This document shows, in pieces, positions 1 to 6,500 of a DNA stretch of 10,841 bases. The position numbers were made by a program, and so were the translations under genes. The notes beneath the pieces are model-generated. The model was not told where the DNA came from. It saw only the letters and a program-made list of their open reading frames with translations, and searched no databases. How positions within the stretch are numbered: position 1 is the stretch's first letter; each line of letters opens with the position of its first letter. This DNA is from CAYOVG01 sp964407285. GTDB lineage: Bacteria; Desulfobacterota; Syntrophobacteria; Syntrophobacterales; Syntrophobacteraceae. The DNA is taken from NCBI GenBank assembly GCA_964407285.1, contig CAYOVG010000250.1, positions 1 through 10,841 on the forward strand, written 5' to 3'.

Positions 1-1124
1 TCTCGCATGTCTTTTCCTTCATTGCGACGATTCCCGAGCTACTTCTGGTCACCGCCATCGCCTGGTGCTTTCTCATAAGCGGTATTGCAGGCGAAATAGG
101 ACTCTCGAAGGAAATGGGAGCGCTTGTGGCCGGAGTGAGCCTCTCCACATTCCCTTACAATATCGATGTCATCGCCAAGGTGATCAACATAAGGGACTTC
201 TTCGTGACTCTCTTCTTCGTCGGCCTGGGACTCCAGATCCCCATTCCAACCGTCTCTCTCCTCGGCTATGCCGTTCTGGCCTCGCTCTTTCTCATCGCAA
301 CGCGGTTTCTCTCCATTTTCCCCGTTCTGTATTTCATGAAGAACGGACTAAGGGCGAGCCTTGTTCCTTCCATCAACCTCTCGCAGATGAGCGAGTTCTC
401 CCTGGTCATTGCATCCATAGGGCTCGGCTTCAACCACATTGATTCAGAGGTGGTGGGGATCTTGACTTTCGTCTTCGCCATCACTTCTGTTGCCTCGACT
501 TACTTGCTGCAATATAACCACGAAATCCAGTTAAGGATCGCCCCTCTCCTGGAGAGGCTCGGGGTGAGAGATATCGATAAGCAGCCTTCTACCGGGAAGC
601 GAACAGAACAGCCGAAGGATATCGTCTTTCTCGGATTTTTCAGGGAGGCAAGCTCGATCTTTCACGAAATGGAGTCCATGCGGGATAGGGATGGAGCCCC
701 TCTACCGGAAAAGGTGCTGGTTATCGACTTCAACCCCCTGGTTCATTGCGAACTCAACAAACGCGATGTGGAGTGCATCTATGGAGATATTTCCAGTATG
801 GACACACTGATGCACGCACACGTCGATCGCGCCAGGACGCTGGTATGCTCCATCCCGGACTCCATCCTGCGCGGCACAACCAATGAAAGACTGCTGCGCC
901 TCTCGAGGCGCATCTGTCCGGAGGCGCGGGTGATAGTCACCGCCAATACCCTGCAGACCGCCATGAATCTCTACCGGCAGGGAGCGGATTTCGTCTTTGT
1001 GCCGAGAATACACTCTGCGAGGATGGTGGCAAGGATAATCCGCGATTCTTTGCATGAGAACCTGGAGCGCTACCGGGAGGAAGAGATGGCCCACCTCACG
1101 GACCGCAGGGAAGTCCTCGGCTAG
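1..1124 (+). CDS. Kef-type (CPA2) cation:proton antiporter, 3' part, with C-terminal RCK/TrkA-N domain
   Basis: The reading frame enters at base 3 and is open to the TAG at 1122-1124. It shows about 373 residues, so the start lies outside the window; the Met at base 114 is internal. The visible part begins in the transport domain. Hydrophobic helices surround an NIRDFFVTLFFVGLGLQ segment and an SQMSEFSLVIASIGLG segment, both typical of KefB/KefC-like CPA2 exchangers, which swap K+ or Na+ for H+ across the inner membrane. After a polar linker (near visible residues 172-205) comes a Rossmann-like RCK domain with VLVIDFNP, YGDISSMDTL, HVDRARTLVCSIPD and a GADFVFVPR segment. Such domains gate transport by binding nucleotide. 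The strand where RCK domains usually carry GxGxxG reads LGFFREAS, so nucleotide binding may be altered. Family assignment is confident; the ion specificity is unknown. Confidence 0.9.
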   Translation, partial: SHVFSFIATIPELLLVTAIAWCFLISGIAGEIGLSKEMGALVAGVSLSTFPYNIDVIAKVINIRDFFVTLFFVGLGLQIPIPTVSLLGYAVLASLFLIATRFLSIFPVLYFMKNGLRASLVPSINLSQMSEFSLVIASIGLGFNHIDSEVVGILTFVFAITSVASTYLLQYNHEIQLRIAPLLERLGVRDIDKQPSTGKRTEQPKDIVFLGFFREASSIFHEMESMRDRDGAPLPEKVLVIDFNPLVHCELNKRDVECIYGDISSMDTLMHAHVDRARTLVCSIPDSILRGTTNERLLRLSRRICPEARVIVTANTLQTAMNLYRQGADFVFVPRIHSARMVARIIRDSLHENLERYREEEMAHLTDRREVLG

Positions 1125-1567
1125 TCGGCGTGGTGCGGCGTTTCGGGAGGGGCCGTTCTGTTTGCGGCGCGGCTTTAGGCGTTCGGCAGAAGTAAAATGT
1201 CCATTCTCGTTGACCTATCAGCGTTCCTGTACGCATTCAGCGACGCTTTCAGGCGAGGAAGCCGGATAATCATTTATTGCCTGACGCCTTAGTGTACTCA
1301 TAGGTATTCCGATAAACATGTACCGGCTGCGGGTATGACGGATTTACCGGAAAGCGGACTGCCGGACCGTCAGGAAACACAGCAGCCGGATTTGAATAGA
1401 CATTCTGGTTGAAATTACTGAAGTGTTCGTAAATAATTATGGAGCACTGGATTTTTTGAAGGCGACAGAACAGGCAGGACTTCAGAGGTTCTCGTGCCGA
1501 TTTGAACTCGAAAGGACAGGGGGCGAGCGGTAACGGCCACTACTCGGACACATCGTTGGAAGCTATT
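1125..1567. other. 443-base gap without a recognised gene; contains structured inverted repeats
   Basis: No open frame here has a convincing start, ribosome binding site or recognisable product. Two inverted repeats stand out: TCAGGC (1249-1254) with GCCTGA (1279-1284), and the nested element at 1323-1389, which is listed separately. No T-rich intrinsic terminator was seen after the antiporter stop at 1124, so its 3' end is undefined. The only promoter-like match, TTGCCT at 1277-1282 followed 18 bases later by TAGGTA, is too weak to call. Confidence 0.5.
1323..1389. ncRNA. candidate structured RNA: three nested perfect stems
   Basis: Three perfectly paired segments are nested. CCGGCTGC at 1323-1330 pairs with GCAGCCGG at 1382-1389. 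TGACGG at 1336-1341 pairs with CCGTCA at 1367-1372. CCGG at 1347-1350 pairs with CCGG at 1362-1365, closing an 11-base loop (1351-1361). The stems are separated by purine-rich internal loops (1331-1335 opposite 1373-1381; 1342-1346 opposite 1366). That gives 18 base pairs in 67 bases, with no T-tract after the last stem, so it is not an intrinsic terminator. It lies about 180 bases upstream of the small gene at 1568, so it could be part of that gene's leader if read on the plus strand. It matches no riboswitch class I recognise. A DNA-level role such as a protein-binding palindrome is the alternative. Confidence 0.35.
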
Positions 1568-1942
1568 ATGATACGACATAAAAAGGGGAAAACCTGGAAG
1601 ATCGGCAATCGAATGGTAATTCTTGTTCTTTTGCCCGTGATCTGCATCGGAGGTGTTCTCCACGCTCCCGAGGCCTGCTGTTCCGTGTTTCGGAACCGGC
1701 CCGATGTCCTGGTCATGCAAGACCGCATGCTTGCTTCCATTATTTCAGCGAGCGGTCCTCGGACAACAGATCCTTTTTCCCATGCCGTACATTCAGCAGC
1801 GATCTCCACTTTCGATTTTCCACTGACTTCGCCTTCGCCCGCACGCATGATTCGGCTGCCCCGTGCAGGCTTTCCCGCTTCATTGGCGGGTTCAGCGATT
1901 GAAGTGCGTGCTCCTCCCAATCCTCTCTTCAGCATGAAATAA
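1568..1942 (+). CDS. small putative exported or membrane-anchored protein, unknown function
   Basis: This 124-residue product is not recognised. The start ATG at 1568 was chosen because GGAAG (1557-1561) sits six bases upstream. The in-frame ATG at 1502 would add 22 polar residues and separate the signal sequence from the N-terminus. Residues 1-15 are basic (MIRHKKGKTWKIGNR). Residues 16-34 are a hydrophobic segment that could be a signal peptide or a membrane anchor, and two adjacent Cys follow at 37-38. The rest is rich in Ser, Pro and Ala without clear domains. It ends near IEVRAPPNPLFSMK. The RAPP near the C-terminus is reminiscent of small DUF2946-type periplasmic proteins, which are often found near metal transport genes, but the resemblance is too short to name it. 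Unrecognised open frames on the opposite strand overlap it, so coding status is moderate. Confidence 0.45.
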   Translation: MIRHKKGKTWKIGNRMVILVLLPVICIGGVLHAPEACCSVFRNRPDVLVMQDRMLASIISASGPRTTDPFSHAVHSAAISTFDFPLTSPSPARMIRLPRAGFPASLAGSAIEVRAPPNPLFSMK

Positions 1943-2079
1943 AACCTGATAAAACAGTCTGAGCCGCTGTGGGCATACCCTCCTTCGTTTAGGTCGCAAC
2001 CGGGGTTGAAGGGGAGGCTTGCGTAGCGCCGGTTTCAGGCAAAGCGGATACCTTTGAAATTGAAAGAGAGGATAGAAAT

Positions 2080-2211
2080 ATGTCTGCAACATTGGGAGAA
2101 ATTGTTGCGATTATAGCCGTTTTGCTGATTCCCGTGGTTGTAATGCTGATCGGCAAAACCAAAAAGCGGGGAAATACGGATGTCCCGGCTAAGGGGCCTG
2201 AGGACATTTAG
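2080..2211 (+). CDS. 43-residue single-pass membrane small protein
   Basis: A short frame with ATG at 2080 and TAG at 2209-2211 encodes 43 residues. GAGAGGA (2066-2072) lies seven bases before the ATG, a good ribosome binding site. The sequence has a short N-terminus (MSATLGE), then one strongly hydrophobic helix of about 17 residues (IVAIIAVLLIPVVVMLI), then a basic stop-transfer patch (GKTKKRG), then a polar tail ending in KGPEDI. This is the standard layout of a small inner-membrane protein with its tail in the cytoplasm. It sits 137 bases after the gene at 1568 and is followed by hairpins and an intrinsic terminator. It may be an accessory subunit or regulator of a membrane complex, but nothing in the sequence identifies the partner. 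The helix, basic patch, binding site and downstream terminator together make a real gene likely. Confidence 0.6.
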   Translation: MSATLGEIVAIIAVLLIPVVVMLIGKTKKRGNTDVPAKGPEDI

Positions 2212-2260
2212 GAACTCGATTCTTGACTCCAAAACCTTGAGTCATTAGCATCGAATGGGG

Positions 2261-2284
2261 TCTGGAAGAATGCGTTCTTCCAGA
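2261..2284 (+). repeat. perfect 10-bp hairpin with 4-base loop
   Basis: TCTGGAAGAA (2261-2270) and TTCTTCCAGA (2275-2284) are perfectly complementary around the loop TGCG. No T-tract follows, so this is not itself a terminator. It lies 50 bases after the stop of the 43-residue protein and 20 bases before the terminator stem at 2304. A shorter inverted repeat, TGACTC (2224-2229) with GAGTCA (2239-2244), precedes it. The three hairpins together may protect or process the 3' end of the message, or form a small RNA. Confidence 0.6.
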
Positions 2285-2303
2285 GGATCATCAGGATAGT
2301 CGG

Positions 2304-2343
2304 GCCGCTGTCCATGAGACAATAGTGGGCAGCGGCTTTTTTT
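2304..2343 (+). terminator. intrinsic terminator after the small membrane protein gene
   Basis: GCCGCTGTCC (2304-2313) pairs with GGGCAGCGGC (2327-2336) as a 10-bp stem with one T-G wobble around a 13-base loop. Seven T residues follow (2337-2343). This is a textbook Rho-independent terminator on the plus strand. It ends the 1568-2211 unit and separates it from the gene at 2394. Confidence 0.85.
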
Positions 2344-2393
2344 ATGCCCGATCACCGGGTGAGACGGTAAGGTTTATACTATAAGGAGGTGGG

Positions 2394-2789
2394 ATGCAAC
2401 AACGGAAAGCATGGCGGATCTTGCTTGGATTCCTGTTAACTCTTGCCGTACCCACTGAGTCGCCGGCCGGCCGCCGGCAGACTCAGATGATCGAAGCAAG
2501 CGCGCACAATCCGTATTCCGCATTTTTCGGGAAGAGCGAATACGCTGATCGTGCGCAAATCAATATAGAGAAGGGCTACGCCTATGTGAGCCATTCCGTC
2601 TTGATTGTTTCCGCGAATCCGGAAGAAGAGCACAAAGGGAGATGGTCCTTGATCGATGGACTCATCCAGGATGAGGATGGCCGAGTTCAAACGGTGTGGC
2701 TCGAAGTAAGGGCTGGAAACAAAGGCTTTCTTGAAGATACCGTATGTATCCGCGCAAGACTGATGGTTACCGTAGAGAAAGATAATTAG
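2394..2789 (+). CDS. small putative secreted protein, unknown function
   Basis: The product has 131 residues and is not recognised. A very strong Shine-Dalgarno site, AAGGAGGT (2383-2390), precedes the ATG at 2394; spacing is short, with three bases between the end of the site and the start. Residues 1-26 resemble a signal peptide: basic MQQRKAWR, hydrophobic ILLGFLLTLAV, then a turn with SPAGR and a possible cleavage near PAG. The mature part has alternating hydrophobic residues suggesting beta strands (YAYVSHSVLIVSA, QTVWLEV, ARLMVTVE) and a single Cys at 118. It follows the terminator at 2304-2343, so it should have its own promoter; TATACT at 2375-2380 is a possible -10 element but lies implausibly close to the binding site. 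No terminator was seen after it. A small periplasmic beta-rich protein is the most that can be inferred. Confidence 0.65.
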   Translation: MQQRKAWRILLGFLLTLAVPTESPAGRRQTQMIEASAHNPYSAFFGKSEYADRAQINIEKGYAYVSHSVLIVSANPEEEHKGRWSLIDGLIQDEDGRVQTVWLEVRAGNKGFLEDTVCIRARLMVTVEKDN

Positions 2790-2981
2790 AGCTTACATTC
2801 AGGATTCTCCAAATGATTAGCCGTACACAATCCAGGCGCCCCATCACGTATAGGTTACGCTAAAAATGGATCGAGCGGGTTGCATTTGGGCTTAACGAGG
2901 ATTAGAGGCCTGGTAGTGGGTATCATCTTTTTCCTCGAGTCATTCGAGAGCGGTGGCCGATGAATCATTAGGGAGGACTAC

Positions 2982-3677
2982 ATGGCAAACGAACTAAAAA
3001 GAAGTTTGATGGAAGTTCTATTGGCGGTGGTTCCCATCACTTCGGTCGTGGTTCTCCTGCAGGTATCGATTATCCACATGCCGGCAGTCCTCTTTGCCCG
3101 CTTTTTGATTGGGGCCTTGCTGGTCATGTTCGGGCTCTTTTTTTTCCTCCAGGGAGTCAGGATCGGGCTTTTGCCCATGGGGGAGATGGTCGGTGGAGAA
3201 CTCCCCAAAAGAGCCGGATTGGCACTCGTCCTTGTCACAGCCTTCCTGCTCGGTTTTGTTGTAACCGTTGCGGAACCCGACGTCAGGGTGCTCGCTCATC
3301 AAGTTGACATCGTTTCTCAAGGGCAGATCGGCAAGAACCTGCTCGTCTTCACCGTGGCGTTTGGAATAGGGATCTTTGTGTGCCTGGCGATGCTCCGAAT
3401 CATCCTCGGTATCCCCATTGCCTATATACTTGGAGGTGGGTACCTGGCGATACTTTCACTGTCATTTTTCACTCCCCCGAATTTTGTGCCTATCGCTTTC
3501 GATGCGGGAGGAGTGACGACGGGTCCGGTTACAGTACCTTTCATACTCGCTCTTGGTATTGGAACCGCTTCAGTTCTGGGTGGAAGATCTTCGATTGCCG
3601 ATGGCTTCGGTTTGGTCGGAATTGCTTCCATGGGCCCCGTTCTCGGAGTCATGATACTTGGGATAATCTATAGATGA
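2982..3677 (+). CDS. DUF1538 family integral membrane protein (first of a pair)
   Basis: This 231-residue membrane protein has about six or more hydrophobic helices and the hallmarks of DUF1538. These are FLQGVRIGLLPMGEMVG (residues 56-71), VAEPDVRVLAHQVD (96-109), FDAGGVTTGPVTVPF (173-187) and GGRSSIADGFGLVGIASMGPVLG (200-222). GGGAGG-like site GGGAGG (2971-2976) lies five bases before the ATG at 2982. The stop overlaps the next start as ATGA at 3674-3677, which implies translational coupling. Many DUF1538 proteins are fused double-domain proteins; here the two halves are separate genes. Glycine-rich conserved loops with acidic residues inside helices suggest a channel or transporter, but the substrate is not established to my knowledge. 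The neighbouring PII-like gene suggests nucleotide- or metabolite-controlled transport. Confidence 0.9.
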   Translation: MANELKRSLMEVLLAVVPITSVVVLLQVSIIHMPAVLFARFLIGALLVMFGLFFFLQGVRIGLLPMGEMVGGELPKRAGLALVLVTAFLLGFVVTVAEPDVRVLAHQVDIVSQGQIGKNLLVFTVAFGIGIFVCLAMLRIILGIPIAYILGGGYLAILSLSFFTPPNFVPIAFDAGGVTTGPVTVPFILALGIGTASVLGGRSSIADGFGLVGIASMGPVLGVMILGIIYR

Positions 3678-4399
3678 GCGAACTGCTGGAGATCCTGGAG
3701 ATCGAAGAAACCCTGCTGGAGGTTGCGGCGGCATTGGGTCCCCTGGCCATACTATTTGCCGTTTTCCAGTTCTTCTTCTTGAGACTCCCGCGAGAATTCA
3801 TTGTAAACCTCGCAAAAGGTCTGGCTTTATCATTTCTGGGCCTTGTGCTCTTTCTTCAGGGAGTCAAGGTCGGTTTCCTGCCTGCAGGGACAAAAATGGG
3901 TGAAATCCTTGGAAGTGTCAGCTATAGATGGATACTGATACCCATTGGGTTCAGCCTCGGTTTTGTGGCCACCATCGCGGAGCCGGCTGTACGCATCTTG
4001 AGCAATGAGGTCGAGAAGGCATCCAGCGGAGCCATACGGGGAAGAACCATCCTTTCGGCCCTGGCGCTGGGAGTGGCATTTTTCGTAGCGTTGGGGATGG
4101 TGCGCATCATCTACGGCATCCCCATCCACTATATCATCATACCTGGGTATCTGATCGCGCTCGTTATGCTCAAATTCACCGATTCGACCTTCATTTCGAT
4201 AGCCTTTGACGCCGGCGGTGTGGCCACCGGCCCCATGACGGTAACCTTCGTCATGGCGATGGCGGTCGGAGTCGCTACCGTCATGGAGAACCGAAGCCCC
4301 ATTCTCGACGGCTTCGGCCTGATAGCTTTGGTTGCATTGGCGCCTATTCTGTCGGTGATGGGTTTCGGGCTGCTCTATTCCGCCAGGAAAGGGAACTGA
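3674..4399 (+). CDS. DUF1538 family integral membrane protein (second of a pair)
   Basis: This 241-residue paralogue of the preceding gene carries the same signature blocks: FLQGVKVGFLPAGTKMG (residues 60-76), TIAEPAVRILSNEVE (100-114), FDAGGVATGPMTVTF (178-192) and ENRSPILDGFGLIALVALAP (205-224). It starts inside the stop of its partner (ATGA overlap), with GCGAAC-type coding sequence just upstream rather than a strong separate binding site, so it is probably translated by coupling. Divergence between the copies (VAEPD versus IAEPA, VTTGP versus VATGP) suggests a heteromeric pair in which each half has its own role, equivalent to the two halves of fused DUF1538 proteins. The N-terminal 20 residues are acidic (MSELLEILEIEETLLE) and absent from the partner. 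Confidence 0.9.
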   Translation: MSELLEILEIEETLLEVAAALGPLAILFAVFQFFFLRLPREFIVNLAKGLALSFLGLVLFLQGVKVGFLPAGTKMGEILGSVSYRWILIPIGFSLGFVATIAEPAVRILSNEVEKASSGAIRGRTILSALALGVAFFVALGMVRIIYGIPIHYIIIPGYLIALVMLKFTDSTFISIAFDAGGVATGPMTVTFVMAMAVGVATVMENRSPILDGFGLIALVALAPILSVMGFGLLYSARKGN

Positions 4400-4401
4400 T
4401 T

Positions 4402-4761
4402 ATGGAATCTCAAAGTGAATACGATCTAATAGTTACAGTTGTAAACAGGGGCTTTTCCGAAAGCATTGTGAAAGCTTCAAAGAAAGCAGGAGCTGAGGGG
4501 GGGACTATTTTCTTCGGGCGGGGAACGGGTATCCATGAGACAAAGAAGCTCCTTGGCATTCCCATCCAGCCGGAAAAGGAGATCGTGCTGACCGCCGTCC
4601 CCAGGGAAATAACAGATAAGGTTCTTGCGGCGATCATTGAAGGCGGTAAGCTCAACCAGCCGGGGACCGGCATCGCCTTTGTCATCGAACTGAAAAAAAT
4701 TGCGGGAATCTGCCACCTGCTCAAGGGCGGGTGGGACTGTAACCCCGCCGATAAATCCTGA
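4402..4761 (+). CDS. PII-like (GlnB superfamily) signalling protein linked to DUF1538 transporter
   Basis: The 119-residue product has the PII fold pattern. A first strand (YDLIVTVVNRG) leads into a helix with paired basic residues (SIVKASKKAGAEGGTI). Then come FFGRGTG (37-43), a shortened T-loop region HETKKLLGIPIQPEKEIVLTAV, a second helix (ITDKVLAAIIEGGKL) and PGTGIAFVIELKKIAGI (88-103). Classical GlnB/GlnK proteins have a longer T-loop with the uridylylated Tyr; here that region is short and has no Tyr, so uridylylation is unlikely. The gene starts two bases after the previous stop, with AGGAAAGGGA (4384-4393) as binding site, and the operon arrangement points to control of the DUF1538 pair. 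PII-family trimers commonly bind adenine nucleotides or small metabolites at the subunit interface; the ligand here is unknown. The C-terminus carries HLLKGGWDCNPADKS, beyond the core fold. Confidence 0.88.
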   Translation: MESQSEYDLIVTVVNRGFSESIVKASKKAGAEGGTIFFGRGTGIHETKKLLGIPIQPEKEIVLTAVPREITDKVLAAIIEGGKLNQPGTGIAFVIELKKIAGICHLLKGGWDCNPADKS

Positions 4762-4826
4762 GCAGATCAGGCAGTATGCTTTGAAAAACGATAGATTCCA
4801 GTTTTGAACTCCGACATCCCTCCCGA

Positions 4827-4846
4827 TTTCCCCTACATAGGGGAAA
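4827..4846. repeat. perfect 7-bp inverted repeat in the convergent intergenic region
   Basis: TTTCCCC (4827-4833) and GGGGAAA (4840-4846) flank TACATA. The element lies 65 bases after the stop of the PII-like gene. No T-tract follows on either strand, so it is at best a weak or Rho-assisted transcript end for the plus-strand operon. Confidence 0.4.
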
Positions 4847-4913
4847 GGGGTTCCAGCAGCACGCATCCATCCGCCGCCGGTTCGCAAGCCTGGCGATACG
4901 CGCGGGAAACGGC

Positions 4914-4937
4914 AAAAGCTCCCGAAAACCCGGAAGC
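4914..4937 (-). terminator. probable weak intrinsic terminator of the minus-strand operon
   Basis: Read on the minus strand, GCTTCCG (4937-4931) pairs with CGGGAGC (4924-4918), seven base pairs with one T-G wobble, around a six-base loop. Four T residues follow (4917-4914). It lies about 35 bases past the stop of the hydrolase/FmdE fusion gene, the right place for an operon end. The short T-tract makes it weak. Confidence 0.5.
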
Positions 4938-4972
4938 ATCACCGCCACGCCGGTACCCCCTTCGTTCCCGGA

Positions 4973-6475
4973 TCACGGAGTTTCGAATTGCTGCTCGAAA
5001 ATCTCTTCCCGCTTCATATCGGCCCAGTACTGGAAGGAGAGTCTTCTCACCTCCTTGAAATACTCCGGGGTCAGGTCTCCGTACCGTTCGACGGCGCTCC
5101 GGATATCAGTCCCCACCCGTGCTTTCACACTATCCTTGAGACGAAGGCGGAGTCTTTCGTCACCTTTGACGAAAACCGCTTCCACGGCAGGGCTGCCGGC
5201 TTCACCGGCCGAGACGGTTATGGTTCCCCTGCCCAGGCTTGCCCCCGTGGCGACTTGAAGGCCATCGTTGAGGCAACTGAATGGGGGCTTGAGACCAGCC
5301 CGGCTTTCAACCTTCAATTCGTCGAGGGAAGCGCCCAGGATCTCACGCGCCCGTATCCCCATTTTCGCTCCTATAATGGAGTAAATGCCCAGATGGCGGT
5401 GGAGTTCGTTGGTCAGGACGGTCGCTTTCCACTCCTCGACTCCGTGGAGAGCGACAATCTTCGGGACCCAGGGACGCAGATCCTCTTGAAAACGAGAAGG
5501 CTGCAGGGGATACGACTCGAGAACCACGGGCATGCGTTCCTCGATCTGTCCGACTCCGAACCGCGCAAGGGTCTCTAAGTACTCCGCGCGGGCCGCCCCC
5601 TTGTCCCAACTGCAAAGCCGGTAGACGGAATGCTTCCCAGCCTTTTCACCCGCATTCTCCATGCTCCCGATCTCGGGATTGTCCAGGTAAAGGGCGACCG
5701 ATTCATCCCAGGCTTTCATGTGGCCTTCGGCAAGAAGTCTGCGCACGCGCTCGTCCCGATGAAGGAGTGCGATAAGCTTCGCCGCCGGAGCGCCAAGCTT
5801 CTGAACCTCCGCAGTCATGGCGGCGTCGAATTCCAGGAGATCCTCATCGGCCGGACGTAGCGCATATACGGGAATTCCCGATGAGAAAACGACCCTTGCG
5901 GCATCCATGTCACGAGCGGTGTTCCAGTCCGGGTTGGGATCATCCGGCAAGGTTCCATAGCAGAAAACGCTTTTGATCCGGTCCCGGGCCGCGGGGTCTT
6001 GCTTCAGGACATCCGCGAGGTTGGTCATCGGACCGAGGCATATGTAACTCATCCCCTGCTCATTTTCGGAAACGACCTTGCTGATGATGGAAACGGCATC
6101 CGGATGATCGGAACCGGTCTGACCGTGAAGGTCGGACCACCCCATCGCTTCCGAAACGTCCCGCCAGGGTGGCGGCGCGGCGTCGGGCAGCAGCCTCCCC
6201 GCCCCCGTCGGGATTTCGTCTCTCTGAAGAAATTCCAAAACGCTCCGCAGGTTTTCACGCCCCTTCTCTGGAGAAGATGCCCCGTCCGAGGTCACGATCG
6301 CCTTTACCTGAACATGCCGGGAGCCCAACATAAGGGCGATGGCCCGAATGTCATCCAGGGCCATATCGGTATCGACGATGACGGGGGTCTGCTCCTCATG
6401 AGCCCGGCACGGAGCTCCGAAAAACAGGTGGAGCAAGACGACGAAAAGCGCAAGGTAGGTAGGAAAACGTCTCAT
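4973..6475 (-). CDS. secreted fusion: nucleoside-hydrolase-like domain plus FmdE-like domain
   Basis: This 500-residue protein starts at 6475 with GGAGGC (6486-6481) five bases upstream. Residues 1-25 form a signal peptide (MRRFPTYLALFVVLLHLFFG, then PCRAH), so it should act in the periplasm. Residues 31-290 resemble inosine-uridine-type nucleoside hydrolases. VDTDMALDD (34-42) stands for the calcium-binding DTDPGxDD motif, CLGPMTNLADVL (146-157) for GPLTNLA, and DMDAARVVFSSGIPV (189-203) for the later conserved block. The C-terminal HDxLA block reads WDESVALYLDNPEIG (256-270), so the catalytic His is Trp256 while the Asp is kept. Residues about 353-500 resemble FmdE: HRHLGIYSIIGAKMG (359-373) for the HGHxCPG block and FSCLNDGLQVATGASLGRG (399-417) for the C-x-x-DGIQ-TGCT-GKG block, with Cys401 kept but the other Cys positions changed to Gly and Ala. 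It follows the TonB receptor by 25 bases and is surely co-transcribed. Substrate and activity are unknown. Confidence 0.85.
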   Translation of the reverse strand: MRRFPTYLALFVVLLHLFFGAPCRAHEEQTPVIVDTDMALDDIRAIALMLGSRHVQVKAIVTSDGASSPEKGRENLRSVLEFLQRDEIPTGAGRLLPDAAPPPWRDVSEAMGWSDLHGQTGSDHPDAVSIISKVVSENEQGMSYICLGPMTNLADVLKQDPAARDRIKSVFCYGTLPDDPNPDWNTARDMDAARVVFSSGIPVYALRPADEDLLEFDAAMTAEVQKLGAPAAKLIALLHRDERVRRLLAEGHMKAWDESVALYLDNPEIGSMENAGEKAGKHSVYRLCSWDKGAARAEYLETLARFGVGQIEERMPVVLESYPLQPSRFQEDLRPWVPKIVALHGVEEWKATVLTNELHRHLGIYSIIGAKMGIRAREILGASLDELKVESRAGLKPPFSCLNDGLQVATGASLGRGTITVSAGEAGSPAVEAVFVKGDERLRLRLKDSVKARVGTDIRSAVERYGDLTPEYFKEVRRLSFQYWADMKREEIFEQQFETP

Positions 6476-6500
6476 ATAAAGCCTCCGCTATGCAATGTCG

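Noticed and set aside
1263..1282. Fur-box-like GATAATCATT in the gap after the antiporter
   Set aside because: Only the left half matches the Fur consensus; the right half is poor, and no iron-related gene follows directly.
1540..1935. Minus-strand open frames overlapping the small gene at 1568
   Set aside because: No good ribosome binding site or recognisable features. The plus-strand frame has a spaced binding site and an N-terminal hydrophobic segment, though certainty is moderate.
1978..2036. Several overlapping inverted repeats (CAACC/GGTTG, AACCGG/CCGGTT, CCTCC/GGAGG) before the 43-residue gene, considered as a riboswitch
   Set aside because: The pairs conflict with each other, the inner one has a two-base loop, and no known aptamer consensus is present. 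GC-rich chance pairing is a sufficient explanation.
2868..2890. Possible sigma-54 promoter (TGGATC then TTGCA) upstream of the PII-like operon
   Set aside because: The GG and GC elements are separated by 12 bases instead of the required 10, and the TGGCAC half is poorly matched.
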